Origin: DATFQI01 sp963816955
Lineage (GTDB): Bacteria > Actinomycetota > Thermoleophilia > Solirubrobacterales > Solirubrobacteraceae
Assembly (NCBI GenBank): GCA_963816955.1
Contig: CAWFME010000004.1
Span: 124,001 to 188,000 of the forward strand
DNA: 64,000 bases
Direction: 5' to 3'
Shown: positions 23,796 to 32,335 of the stretch, one piece after another
How positions within the stretch are numbered: position 1 is the first letter of the stretch
Layout: every line of letters starts with the position of its first letter
Program-made: the position numbers and the translations under genes
Notes under the pieces: model-generated
Databases searched by the model: none
What the model was told of the DNA's origin: nothing
What the model saw: only the letters and a program-made list of their open reading frames with translations

Positions 23796-25366
23796 GCGAG
23801 ACCACCAAGCCGACCTCGATCCTCCGCCCGCTCGTGGAGGAGCTGGCCGAGCGCCGCGAGCGCGCCAAGCTCGGCGGCGGGGAGGAGAGGATCGCCCGCC
23901 AGCACGCGGCGGACAAGCTCACCGCGCGCGAGCGCATCGAGCTGCTGATCGACCCGGGCACGTTCACCGAGCTGGGCATCCACGCCGGCATCCACCACTC
24001 CGTGCGCGGGCTCGAGGACAAGGAGGCGCCCGCCGACGGCGTCATCACCGGCTACGGGAAGGTCGACGGCCGGATGATCGCCGTCGCCGCCTACGACTTC
24101 ACGGTGATGGCCGGCTCGATGGGCATGACCGGCGAGACCAAGGTCGCCCGCCTGCGCGAGCTCGCGCTGACCAAGCGGTTCCCGTTCGTCTGGCTGCTGG
24201 ACTCCGCGGGCGCGCGGATCCAGGAGGCGGTCGGCTCGCTGTTCGCCGGCTCGGGCCACCTGTTCCGCGAGGAGGTGATCGCCAGCGGCGTGATCCCGCA
24301 GGTGGCCGCGCTGATGGGCCCGTGCGCCGCCGGCACGGCCTACATCCCCGGCCTGGCCGACTTCGTCCCGATGGTCAAGGGCCGCGGCTCGATGGCGCTC
24401 GCCGGCCCGCACCTGGTGCGGGCGGCGGTCGGCGAGGACGTCACCCAGGAGGAGCTCGGCGGCTCGCGCGTGCACTGCCGCAAGAGCGGGGTCGGCGACC
24501 TCGAGGTGGCCGACGACGAGGAGTGCATCGCCCGCATCCGCCAGTACCTCTCGTTCTTCCCCTCCCACTGCGAGGAGGCGCCCCCGATCCGCCCCGCGGG
24601 CGACCCGATCGACCGCATGGACGAAGAGCTGCTCGACGTCCTGCCGGAGTCCAACCGCAAGCCCTACGACATGTACGAGGTGATCCGCCGGATCGTCGAC
24701 GACGGCGAGTGGCTCGACCTCAAGCCTCAGTGGGCGAAGACCGTGATCACCTGCCTGGCGCGGATGGGCGGCCGGCCGGTCGGGATCGTCGCCAACCAGC
24801 CCCGGCAGCTCGGGGGGATCCTCGACAACGACTCGGCCGACAAGGCGGCGCGGTTCGTGAACCTCTGCAACGCGTTCGGGATCCCGCTCGTGTTCCTGAT
24901 GGACGTGCCGGGCTTCATGGTCGGCACGAAGGTCGAGCAGGCCGGGATCATCCGCCACGGCGCGAAGATGCTCCACGCGGTCGCCAACGCGACCGTCCCG
25001 AAGGTCACCGTCGTCCTGCGCAAGGCCTACGGCGCGGGCTACTACGTGATGAACGGCCGCGCCTACGAGCCGGACCTGATCGTCGCCTGGCCGAGCGCCG
25101 AGATCTCCGTGATGGGCGCCGAGGGCGCCGTCGAGATCGTCTTCCGCAAGCAGGTCGAGGAGGCGGAGGACCCGGCGGCCAAGAAGGCCGAGCTGATCGA
25201 GGCCTACCGCAAGATCATCGACGTCTACATCGCGGCGCGCAACGACATGATCGACGACGTGATCGACCCGCGCGAGACGCGCCCGACGATCATCCGCGCG
25301 CTCGAGATGGCCGCCGGCAAGCGGCTCGAGCGCCCGTGGAAGCGCCACGGCGTGGTGCCCGTCTGA
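23792..25366 (+). CDS. Acyl-CoA carboxylase, carboxyltransferase (beta) subunit
   Basis: 524 aa, full length for propionyl/methylcrotonyl-type subunits. Motifs: ADKLTARERIELLIDPGTF, VAAYDFTVMAGSMGMTGETK, FVWLLDSAGARIQEAVGSLF, GPCAAGTAYIPGLADFVPMV, FLMDVPGFMVGTKVEQAGII and RKAYGAGYYVMNGRAYEPDL. It moves a carboxyl group from biotin to an acyl-CoA. The biotin carboxylase and carrier subunits are not in this window, so it must pair with proteins encoded elsewhere. It starts inside the GAF stop (GTGA). Downstream lie BKACE and CoA-transferase genes. Confidence 0.94.
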   Translation: MSETTKPTSILRPLVEELAERRERAKLGGGEERIARQHAADKLTARERIELLIDPGTFTELGIHAGIHHSVRGLEDKEAPADGVITGYGKVDGRMIAVAAYDFTVMAGSMGMTGETKVARLRELALTKRFPFVWLLDSAGARIQEAVGSLFAGSGHLFREEVIASGVIPQVAALMGPCAAGTAYIPGLADFVPMVKGRGSMALAGPHLVRAAVGEDVTQEELGGSRVHCRKSGVGDLEVADDEECIARIRQYLSFFPSHCEEAPPIRPAGDPIDRMDEELLDVLPESNRKPYDMYEVIRRIVDDGEWLDLKPQWAKTVITCLARMGGRPVGIVANQPRQLGGILDNDSADKAARFVNLCNAFGIPLVFLMDVPGFMVGTKVEQAGIIRHGAKMLHAVANATVPKVTVVLRKAYGAGYYVMNGRAYEPDLIVAWPSAEISVMGAEGAVEIVFRKQVEEAEDPAAKKAELIEAYRKIIDVYIAARNDMIDDVIDPRETRPTIIRALEMAAGKRLERPWKRHGVVPV

Positions 25367-25390
25367 GCGACGGGCACCGCGCGCGCAGCG

Positions 25391-25684
25391 TCAGACCCTT
25401 GGTCCGCCGGGTGTGGCGGTGCGGTCGCGACCGCGGACGGCGCGCAGGACCAGCAGCACGAGCATCGTGCCGATGATCGACCCGACGATGCTGCCGAGGT
25501 CGAACTTGTCGTTGTCCCCGATGCCGAGCAGGTAGGCGAAGATCAGCCAACCCACGATGGCGCCGGCGATGCCGACGGCGATGGTGGCGATGAGGCCCAT
25601 GGAATCGTCCCCCGGAAGGAGGGCGCGACCCAGGAAGCCCGCGATGATGCCGATGAAGATCGCGGCGATGATTTCTCCGATCAT
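25391..25684 (-). CDS. GlsB/YeaQ/YmgE-family (transglycosylase-associated) membrane protein
   Basis: 97 aa. Three membrane helices with glycine zippers: IIAAIFIGIIAGFLGRALLPG, IATIAVGIAGAIVGWLIFAYL and LGSIVGSIIGTMLVLLVLRA. The motif GFLGR...LPGDD is typical. Members are small stress-linked membrane proteins of unclear function. It is monocistronic on the minus strand between the carboxyltransferase and BKACE genes, with its start 45 nt from the BKACE start. Confidence 0.92.
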   Translation of the reverse strand: MIGEIIAAIFIGIIAGFLGRALLPGDDSMGLIATIAVGIAGAIVGWLIFAYLLGIGDNDKFDLGSIVGSIIGTMLVLLVLRAVRGRDRTATPGGPRV

Positions 25685-25729
25685 GGCCCGAGCCTGCCCA
25701 AGGGCCGGTGCCTGCAATCCTCCGCTGCC

Positions 25730-26608
25730 ATGAGCCTCGACGACCCCGTCATCCTCACCTGCTCGATCTCGGGCGCCGTCGCCAACCGGGACCAGTGCCC
25801 GGCGATCCCCTACACGCCCGAGGAGTACGCGGCCGAGGCGCGCCGGATCGTCGACGAGGGCGGCTCGATGATCCACATCCACGCGCGCACGCCGGACGGC
25901 ACGCCGTCCTACGAGGTCGAGGACTTCCGCGCGATCACCGAGGCGATCCTGGCCGAGGTCGGCGACGTCGTCATCAACTACTCGACGGGCGCGCTCGGGG
26001 TGCCGGTCGAGAAGCGGATCGCCTACCTGCGCGAGCTGCGGCCCGACGTCGGCGCGCTGAACATGGGCTCGATGAACTACGCGAAGTACTCGCGCCGGCG
26101 CAAGGAGTTCGTCTTCTCGTTCGTGTTCGAGAACTCCTTCGAGCAGATCCGCTCGCTGCTCGAGGCGATGAACGAGTGCGGGATCCGCCCCGAGCACGAG
26201 TGCTTCGACTCCGGCCATCTGGCCAACCTGGACCCGCTGCTGGACATGGGTGCGCTGCAGCCGCCGCTGCAGGTCTCCTGCGTGATGGGGGTGACGGGCG
26301 GGATCCGCCCGACGGCGCGCAACCTGGCCCACATGGCCGAGCAGGTCCCCGACGTCCCGCACGAGTGGGGCGTGATCGGCGTCTCGCGCGACCAGTGGAC
26401 GCTGGTGGCGGCGGCGCTCGCGCTCGGCGGCAACGTGCGCGTCGGGCTGGAGGACAACTTCTACCTGCCCGACGGAGAGATGGCCCGCTCCAACGGCGAC
26501 CTGATCGCGCGGGCGCGCCGCATGGCCGAGGACAGCGGCCGGCGCGTGGCGACCGTGGCCGAGGCCCGGCAGCGGCTCGGCCTGCGGGAGCGGGCGGCGC
26601 TGGCGTGA
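25730..26608 (+). CDS. BKACE-family beta-keto acid cleavage enzyme
   Basis: 292 aa. BKACE (3-keto-5-aminohexanoate cleavage enzyme, DUF849) motifs: PVILTCSISGAVANRDQCPA, IHIHARTPDGTPSYEVEDF (HxH metal pair), NYSTGALGVPVEKR, LNMGSMNYAKYSRR, CFDSGHLANLDPLL and VGLEDNFYLPDGEMARSN. The family condenses a beta-keto acid with acetyl-CoA and splits it to acetoacetate and a new CoA ester. Substrate preference depends on pocket residues that cannot be read safely. Coupled by GTGA to the CoA-transferase gene. Confidence 0.93.
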   Translation: MSLDDPVILTCSISGAVANRDQCPAIPYTPEEYAAEARRIVDEGGSMIHIHARTPDGTPSYEVEDFRAITEAILAEVGDVVINYSTGALGVPVEKRIAYLRELRPDVGALNMGSMNYAKYSRRRKEFVFSFVFENSFEQIRSLLEAMNECGIRPEHECFDSGHLANLDPLLDMGALQPPLQVSCVMGVTGGIRPTARNLAHMAEQVPDVPHEWGVIGVSRDQWTLVAAALALGGNVRVGLEDNFYLPDGEMARSNGDLIARARRMAEDSGRRVATVAEARQRLGLRERAALA

Positions 26609-27831
26609 GCGCGCTCGCCGGGACGCGTGTCCTCGACCTGTCGAGGCTGCTGCCCGGCGGGTTCTGCTCGCTGCTGCTGGCCGACTTCGGCGCCGACGTC
26701 GTCAAGGTCGAGGACACCGGGATGGGCGACTACGTCCGCTGGGCGCCGCCGTTCTACGAGGGCGCCGACCGCACCGCCGCCTCGGCGCTGTTCCTCTCGC
26801 TCAACCGCAACAAGCGCTCGATCCGCGTCGACCTGAAGGCCGAGCAGGGGCGCGACGTGCTGCTGCGGCTCGTCCGCGACGCCGACGTGCTGCTCGAGTC
26901 CTTCCGCCCCGGCGTGATGGACCGGCTCGGCGTCGGCTACGAGACGCTGCGGGAGGTCAACCCCGGGCTCGTGTACTGCGCGATCACCGGCTACGGGCAG
27001 GACGGCCCGCTGCGCGACCGCGCCGGCCACGACATGAACTACCTCGGGCGGATCGGGCTGCTCGGGCTCAGCGGCGACGCCGGCGGGCCGCCCGTGCAGG
27101 CCGCGGGCCAGATCGCCGACCTGGGCGGCGGCGCGCTGATGGCGGCGTTCGGGATCCTGGCCGCCCTGCGCGAGCGCGACCGCACCGGCGAGGGGCAGTT
27201 CGTCGACAGCTCGATGGCCGACGGCGCGCTGTCGTGGCTCGCGATGGTCGCCGCGCGCTACTTCGCCGAGGGCCGGGCGCCGGAGCGCGGCGGGGTCGAG
27301 CTCGCGGGCTCGCTGCTCTGCTACCGGCCCTACCGCTGCGGCGACGGCTGGGTGACGATGGGCGCGCTGGAGCCGAAGTTCTGGCAGGCGTTCTGCCGCG
27401 GCATCGGGCGCGAGGACCTGATCGAGCGCCAGTTCGACCCGCCGGGCTCGGACGCGCACGCCGAGGTCGAGGCCGTGTTCGCGAGCCGCACGCGCGACGA
27501 ATGGGAGGCGTTCGGCGCCGAGCACGACTGCTGCCTGGAGCCGGTGCTGGAGCTCGACGAGGCCTTGGACTCCGAGCTGGTGCGCGCGCGGGGGATGGTC
27601 GCCGAGCTGGCCCAGCCGGGCGCGGAGGCGCCCGTGCGGCTGCTCGGCGTGCCGGTCAAGCTCTCGCGCACCCCGGGCGACCCGTCGCGCGCCCCCGGCC
27701 CGGCGCTGGGCGCCGACACCGAGGCCGTGCTGGCCGAGGCCGGCTACGAGCCCGCGGAGATCGCGGCCCTGCTGGAGGCCGGAGCGGTCGCGGGGGCCGA
27801 CGCGAAGGTCGGCGGGAGCTTCCTGGCGTGA
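26605..27831 (+). CDS. CaiB/BaiF-family (class III) CoA-transferase
   Basis: 408 aa with a GTG start. Family motifs: GTRVLDLSRLLPGGFCSLLL, FGADVVKVEDTGMGDYVR, SLNRNKRSIRVDLKAEQGRD, DVLLESFRPGVMDRLGVGYE and AITGYGQDGPLRDRAGHDMN with the catalytic Asp. It moves CoA between organic acids. It sits between BKACE and a thioesterase, with 4-nt overlaps on both sides, so the three products act in one pathway by inference. Confidence 0.94.
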   Translation: MSALAGTRVLDLSRLLPGGFCSLLLADFGADVVKVEDTGMGDYVRWAPPFYEGADRTAASALFLSLNRNKRSIRVDLKAEQGRDVLLRLVRDADVLLESFRPGVMDRLGVGYETLREVNPGLVYCAITGYGQDGPLRDRAGHDMNYLGRIGLLGLSGDAGGPPVQAAGQIADLGGGALMAAFGILAALRERDRTGEGQFVDSSMADGALSWLAMVAARYFAEGRAPERGGVELAGSLLCYRPYRCGDGWVTMGALEPKFWQAFCRGIGREDLIERQFDPPGSDAHAEVEAVFASRTRDEWEAFGAEHDCCLEPVLELDEALDSELVRARGMVAELAQPGAEAPVRLLGVPVKLSRTPGDPSRAPGPALGADTEAVLAEAGYEPAEIAALLEAGAVAGADAKVGGSFLA

Positions 27832-28593
27832 GCGAGGCGTTCTACGAGCCCCTGGGCGACGGGCGCTTCCGCTCGACGCGCCACACGGCCGGGCCGTGGG
27901 ACGTCCGCAGCCAGCACGCCGGCCCGCCGGCGGCGCTGCTGGGCCGCGCGCTGGAGGCGACGGGCCCGCGCGAGGGCACGCTGCTCTCGCGGATCACGTT
28001 CGAGATCCTCGGGCCCGTACCTGTAGCTGAGGTCGAGGTTGAGAGTCGGGTCGTCCGGCCGGGTCGCACGGTCGAGCTGCTCGAGGCGCAGCTGAGCGCC
28101 GGCGGCCGGCCCGTGATGACCGCCCGCGCGTGGCGGCTGCCCGTCACCGAGGCGCCCGCGGCAGGGCCCACACCCGCCCCGGTGGCCCGGCCCGACGAGG
28201 AGACCCCGCCGCCGCACGACTTCGGCTACGGCCACGCGGTCGAGATCCGCTTCGCGGCCGGCGGCTGGTTCGATGCCGGCCCTGCGACGGCCTGGACCCG
28301 GCTGAAGGTCGCGATCGTGCCCGGCGAGAGGCCGTCGCCGCTGCAGCGCGTGCTCGCCGTGGCCGACTCGGGCAACGGGATCTCCGCCGTCATGAGCTGG
28401 GACGAGTGGCTGTTCATCAACCCCGAGCTCACCGTCCACGTGCTGCGCCCGCCCGAGGGGGAGTGGGTCGTGCTCGACGCTGCGACCTCGATCGCGCCCG
28501 GCGGCGCGGGCGCTCGCCCGCAGCGTGCTCTCCGACGAGGCCGGCCCGGTCGCCTACGGCTCGCAGTCTCTGCTCATCGCGCCGCGTCCCTGA
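27828..28593 (+). CDS. Acyl-CoA thioesterase (TesB/hotdog type), 3' end frameshifted
   Basis: GTG start overlapping the CoA-transferase stop. Hotdog segments: HTAGPWDVRSQHAGPPAALL, ITFEILGPVPVAEVEVESRV, MSWDEWLFINPELTVHVLRP and LDAATSIAPGG. Just past that point the frame drifts into Arg-rich sequence that would read to 28745, across the next promoter. The family's usual ending, LARSVLSDEAGPVAYGSQSL then LIAPRP and stop at 28593, sits one frame over. Deleting C28511 (GCG GGG CTC) restores a 254-aa protein. Either a sequencing error or a recent lesion. Likely role: releasing CoA from products of the BKACE pathway. Confidence 0.78.
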
Positions 28594-28801
28594 CGAACAT
28601 TCTTGTCAATCCGGGCTCGCGCCGAGCGCGACGAGCCGGTCTGGCGAGCTCTGATCGACGAGCGGGTCGGCGTCCGCCGAGCCGGATCCCGGTGCCTCGA
28701 CACGCCGGATTCGCGCGTTTTTTCACCCGGATCTCGCGTAGTTAGAGTCGCGCCAATCGGCCGGTCACGGGACCGGCACAGCAGAAGAGGGGACCCACCT
28801 C
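28594..28801 (+). promoter_or_regulatory. Upstream region of the M28 peptidase gene with 5' hairpin
   Basis: About 208 nt without a gene if the thioesterase ends at 28593. Visible items: a T6 run at 28719-28724 after a GC-rich stretch, which could end transcription from upstream; an AT-richer stretch near 28738-28747 that may be a -10 region; and a perfect 7-bp hairpin GCCGGTC-ACGG-GACCGGC at 28760-28777 just before the ribosome site GAAGAGGGGA. The hairpin would lie in the 5' leader and could affect translation or stability. Confidence 0.45.
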
Positions 28802-30385
28802 ATGTCATGGCGTGCTCGCGCGTCTGCGGCTTCGGCCGCCCTCGCGCTCATCGCGACCGTACTGGCGGCGCCGGCGAACGCGGCACCGAACAACAACACG
28901 GTCCGCAAGCTCACGCAGGCCGTCACGACGGACGGTGTGCTGAACCACCTCGAAGGGCTCCAGGCCGCCGCCGACGCCAGCGGCGGCAACCGGGCGTCCG
29001 GGCAGCCGGGCTACGCCGCGTCCGTCGACTACGTCGTCGGCCAGCTCGAGGCCGCCGGCTACACCCCGGAGGTCCAGGAGTTCATGTTCTCCTACACGGA
29101 GGAGAACTCGCAGCTCCGCCGCATCAGCCCGAATCCGCGGACGTTCGTCAACGGGACCGACTTCCTGCGCAACCGGTTCGACTCGGGCACGCCGGAAGGC
29201 ACCGCGACGGGGTCGCTCGTGCCCGTGGGCCTCGTGCTCCCTCCGCCCCCGGCGCCGAACTCGAACACCAGCGGCTGCGAGGCGGCGGACTTCGCGGGCT
29301 TCCCGGCCGGCGCGGTCGCGCTCATGCAGCGCGGGACCTGCGGCTTCGCCGTCAAGGCGCTCAACGCGCAGGCGGCGGGCGCGAGCGCGGTCATCATCAT
29401 GAACGAGGGCCAGCCGGGCCGGACCGCCCTGACCAACATGGTCGGCGACGCGACGGGGCTCACCATCCCGGCCATCTTCGTCACGTCCGCCATCGGGCAG
29501 GAGCTCGCGGCGACGGCGGGCTCGATCGTCACCGTGACGGTCGACTTCCTCGCCCCCGAGCAGCGTCCCTCCTACAACATCCTGGCCGAGACCGCGGGCG
29601 GCAATCCCGACAACGTCGTGATGGCGGGCGCGCACCTCGACAGCGTCCAGGCAGGCGCGGGCATCAACGACAACGGCTCGGGCAGCGCCGCGCTGCTGGA
29701 GACCGCCATCCAGATGGCGAAGGTCAAGCCCGCCAACAAGGTGCGCTTCGCCTGGTGGGGCGCCGAGGAGTCGGGTCTGCTCGGATCGACGCACTACGTC
29801 GCCAACCTGACCGACGAGGAAGCGGACGACATCGCCCTCTACCTCAACTTCGACATGATCGCCTCGCCCAACTACACGAACGGCATCTACGACGGGGACA
29901 ACTCGGGCGGCACGGCGCCGGCCGGGCTCATCCCGCCGGGCTCCGCGGAGATCGAGGACCAGTTCGAGCGGTTCTTCACCTCCCGCGGTGAGCCGTTCAA
30001 GGACACGGATTTCTCCGGCCGGTCCGACTACGGCCCGTTCATCGCCATCGACATCCCGGCCGGCGGCCTGTTCACCGGTGCGGAGGCGCCCAAGACGGCG
30101 GCCGAGGCCGCCATCTTCGGCGGCGTGGCCGGCGCGCAACTGGACCCGTGTTACCACGTGTTCTGCGACAACCTGCGCGGCGACGGGCAGAACGCGACGC
30201 TGTTCAACCAGCTGAGACAGGACTACGAGCTCGTCGGGAACGTCAACATCGACGCCCTCGACGTGAACTCCGACGCGCTCGCCGCGACCGTCCTCACGTT
30301 CGCCTACGACACGTCGCCGGTGAACGCGGTGGCCGGGAAGCCCGGCAAGGGCAAGGGGCTGTTCAAGTTCGGCGAGACCCGCTGA
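28802..30385 (+). CDS. Secreted M28-family zinc metallopeptidase (aminopeptidase) with PA domain
   Basis: 527 aa. Signal peptide: basic start MSWRARASAAS, hydrophobic ALALIATVLAAPANAA with a cut near ANA-A. A PA insert follows (GCEAADFAGFPAGAVALMQR, GTCGFAVKALNAQAAGASAV). The M28 zinc site includes AGAHLDSVQAGAGINDNGSG (His, Asp), WWGAEESGLLGSTHYV (Glu pair) and FDMIASPN (Asp), with a late His in DPCYHVFCDNL. It removes amino acids from peptides outside the cell. The C-terminus is Gly/Lys-rich. It has its own leader and ends at a strong terminator. Confidence 0.95.
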   Translation: MSWRARASAASAALALIATVLAAPANAAPNNNTVRKLTQAVTTDGVLNHLEGLQAAADASGGNRASGQPGYAASVDYVVGQLEAAGYTPEVQEFMFSYTEENSQLRRISPNPRTFVNGTDFLRNRFDSGTPEGTATGSLVPVGLVLPPPPAPNSNTSGCEAADFAGFPAGAVALMQRGTCGFAVKALNAQAAGASAVIIMNEGQPGRTALTNMVGDATGLTIPAIFVTSAIGQELAATAGSIVTVTVDFLAPEQRPSYNILAETAGGNPDNVVMAGAHLDSVQAGAGINDNGSGSAALLETAIQMAKVKPANKVRFAWWGAEESGLLGSTHYVANLTDEEADDIALYLNFDMIASPNYTNGIYDGDNSGGTAPAGLIPPGSAEIEDQFERFFTSRGEPFKDTDFSGRSDYGPFIAIDIPAGGLFTGAEAPKTAAEAAIFGGVAGAQLDPCYHVFCDNLRGDGQNATLFNQLRQDYELVGNVNIDALDVNSDALAATVLTFAYDTSPVNAVAGKPGKGKGLFKFGETR

Positions 30386-30395
30386 TCCGGCGTCC

Positions 30396-30422
30396 GGAGG
30401 GCCCGCCGTGTGCGGGCCCTCC
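30396..30422. terminator. Strong GC hairpin terminator between convergent genes
   Basis: Perfect 11-bp stem GGAGGGCCCGC (30396-30406) and GCGGGCCCTCC (30412-30422) with loop CGTGT. It lies exactly in the 39-nt gap between the M28 peptidase stop and the P450 stop, so it can serve both. There is no T-run, as is common for actinobacterial terminators. Confidence 0.85.
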
Positions 30423-30424
30423 GC

Positions 30425-31705
30425 TCAGCCGACCAGCACGCGCCCCTCGCGCGCCGGCACGAGCGTGATCGACCGCCGGGCGGTCCGCTCCGGCACGAGC
30501 GCGTCGGGCTCCAGCCGCTCGCAGCGGCGCGCGAGCACCCGCAGCACCGCCGCCATCTCGAACTGCGCGAAGCTCGCGCCGAGGCAGCGGCGCACGCCAC
30601 CGCCGAACGGGATCCAGGTGTAGGTGCCGGCGGGCTGCTCGAGGAAGCGCTCGGGGCGGAACGCGAGCGGGTCCGGGTAGAGGTCGGGCCGGCGGTGCAT
30701 GAGGTAGATGCACGGCACCGCGCTCACGCCCTCCGGCAGCTCCCAGCCGCCGATCTCCATCGGCGCCTTCAGCCGCCGCAGAACGATCGGGAGGACGGGA
30801 CGCAGCCGCAGGGTCTCCTTGATCACCGCGTCCACGTACGGCTCGTCGCCCGAGCGCAGCCGCGCCCAGGCGTCCGGGTGGCGGGCGAGCCGCTCGAGCG
30901 CCCACGACAGCGCGGTCGCGGTCGTCTCGTGGCCGGCGACCAGGAGCGTGACGAGCTCGTCGCGCAGCTCCGCATCGGTCATCGGCGAGCCGTCGTCCTC
31001 GTGGCGGGCGCCGAGCAGCATCGAGAGCACGTCGTCGCGCTCGGCGACGTCGGGCGCCACGCGGCGGCGCCCGATCTCCTCCGCGATCACCGCGTCGAGC
31101 TCGCCCATCACGGCGCGGTACTCGGGGATGCGCGGGATGCCCTTCGTCCCGGCGGCGACGAGCAGCACGAGCCGGGACGGCTTCGTCGTCCAGTCGAGCA
31201 TCGACGTCAGCGCCGCCCGTAGGCGCTCGAGCCCGCTCGTGTCCGAGATCCCGAAGATCGCGCGCATGACGATCTCGAGCGTGATCCGCTGCATGGCCGG
31301 CCGCGTGGCGACGATCTCGCCGCCGGGCCAGGAGGCGATCTCCGCCTCGGCGGCCGTCTCCATCAGCTCGCCGTAGGCCTTCATCCGCTCCCCGTGGAAC
31401 GGCGGCAGCAGCAGCTTGCGCTGGGCCATGTGCGCACGGTCGTCGAGGAGCAGCACGGAGTTGGGCCCGACGATCGGGCGCAGGACCCCGTTCGCCTCGC
31501 CGGCGTGCAGGAGCTTCGCGTCGCCGGTGAAGACCTGCTTGACCGCCGCGGGGTCGCTGAGCATCACCCACGTGTCCTCGTTGGCGATCCGGAGCGTGAA
31601 CGCGTCGCCGTAGCGGTCGCGGCAGCGCTCCATGAACGGGCCGGGCCGCGTGATCCAGCCGAGCGTCTGCAGGGCGAGGGGATAGCGCGGGCCGGGCGGG
31701 AGCAT
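30425..31705 (-). CDS. Cytochrome P450
   Basis: 426 aa, a soluble bacterial-type P450 without a membrane anchor. I-helix LVAGHETTATALSWALERL with acid-alcohol pair, K-helix VIKETLRLRPVLP, PERF (FRPERF), and the haem-thiolate loop FGGGVRRCLGASFAQFEMA with Cys374. The N-terminus LPPGPRYPLALQTLGWITRP looks like CYP families acting on hydrophobic substrates. No ferredoxin or reductase gene is adjacent, so redox partners are encoded elsewhere. It follows the TrmH-type gene by 9 nt in the same direction. Confidence 0.95.
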   Translation of the reverse strand: MLPPGPRYPLALQTLGWITRPGPFMERCRDRYGDAFTLRIANEDTWVMLSDPAAVKQVFTGDAKLLHAGEANGVLRPIVGPNSVLLLDDRAHMAQRKLLLPPFHGERMKAYGELMETAAEAEIASWPGGEIVATRPAMQRITLEIVMRAIFGISDTSGLERLRAALTSMLDWTTKPSRLVLLVAAGTKGIPRIPEYRAVMGELDAVIAEEIGRRRVAPDVAERDDVLSMLLGARHEDDGSPMTDAELRDELVTLLVAGHETTATALSWALERLARHPDAWARLRSGDEPYVDAVIKETLRLRPVLPIVLRRLKAPMEIGGWELPEGVSAVPCIYLMHRRPDLYPDPLAFRPERFLEQPAGTYTWIPFGGGVRRCLGASFAQFEMAAVLRVLARRCERLEPDALVPERTARRSITLVPAREGRVLVG

Positions 31706-31714
31706 GGCGCGACG

Positions 31715-32335
31715 CTACTCCTCCGGCGCCCACCGGCGCACCCATTCGTGCATCGCCACCGCGCTGGCGGCGGCCGCGTTGATCGAGCGGGTGGAGCCGA
31801 ACTGGCGGATCGCGAGCACGGCCTCCGCCAGCGCCCGCGCGTCCTCGGACAGGCCCGGCCCCTCCTGCCCGAACAGCAGCACGCACTGCCGCGGCAGCGG
31901 GTAGGCGTCGATCGCCACCGAGCCCGGCAGGTTGTCGACGCCGAGCACCGGCAGGCCCTGCGCGCGCGCCCAGTCCGCGAACGCGGGCAGCGTGGGGTGG
32001 TGGCGGACGTGCTGGTAGCGGTCGGTGACCATCGCGCCGCGGCGGTTCCAGCGCCGCTCGCCGACGATGTGGACCTCGGCGGCCAGGAACGCGTTCGCGT
32101 TGCGCACGACCGCGCCGATGTTGAGGTCGTGGCGCCAGTTCTCGACGGCGACGTGGAACGGGTGCCGGCGCGTGTCGAGGTCGGCGACGATCGCCTCCAT
32201 GCGCCAGTAGCGGTAGCGGTCGGCGACGTTGCGCCGGTCGCCCGCCGCGAGCAGCTCGGGGTCCAGGCGCTCATCGTCGGGCCACGGCTCGGGCGCGGGG
32301 CCGACGCCGGGCTGCTCCTCACCAGGCGACGGCAT
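31715..32335 (-). CDS. TrmH/SpoU-family RNA 2'-O-methyltransferase
   Basis: 206 aa. SPOUT motifs: VAVENWRHDLNIGAVVRNAN (motif 1), CVLLFGQEGPGLSEDARALA (motif 2) and IRQFGSTRSINAAAASAVAM (motif 3 with the trefoil knot). The N-terminal 50 residues are a Pro/Asp-rich extension before the catalytic fold. It methylates a ribose in tRNA or rRNA. Its first 17 nt overlap the DUF2804 gene upstream, indicating a shared transcript. Confidence 0.94.
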   Translation of the reverse strand: MPSPGEEQPGVGPAPEPWPDDERLDPELLAAGDRRNVADRYRYWRMEAIVADLDTRRHPFHVAVENWRHDLNIGAVVRNANAFLAAEVHIVGERRWNRRGAMVTDRYQHVRHHPTLPAFADWARAQGLPVLGVDNLPGSVAIDAYPLPRQCVLLFGQEGPGLSEDARALAEAVLAIRQFGSTRSINAAAASAVAMHEWVRRWAPEE

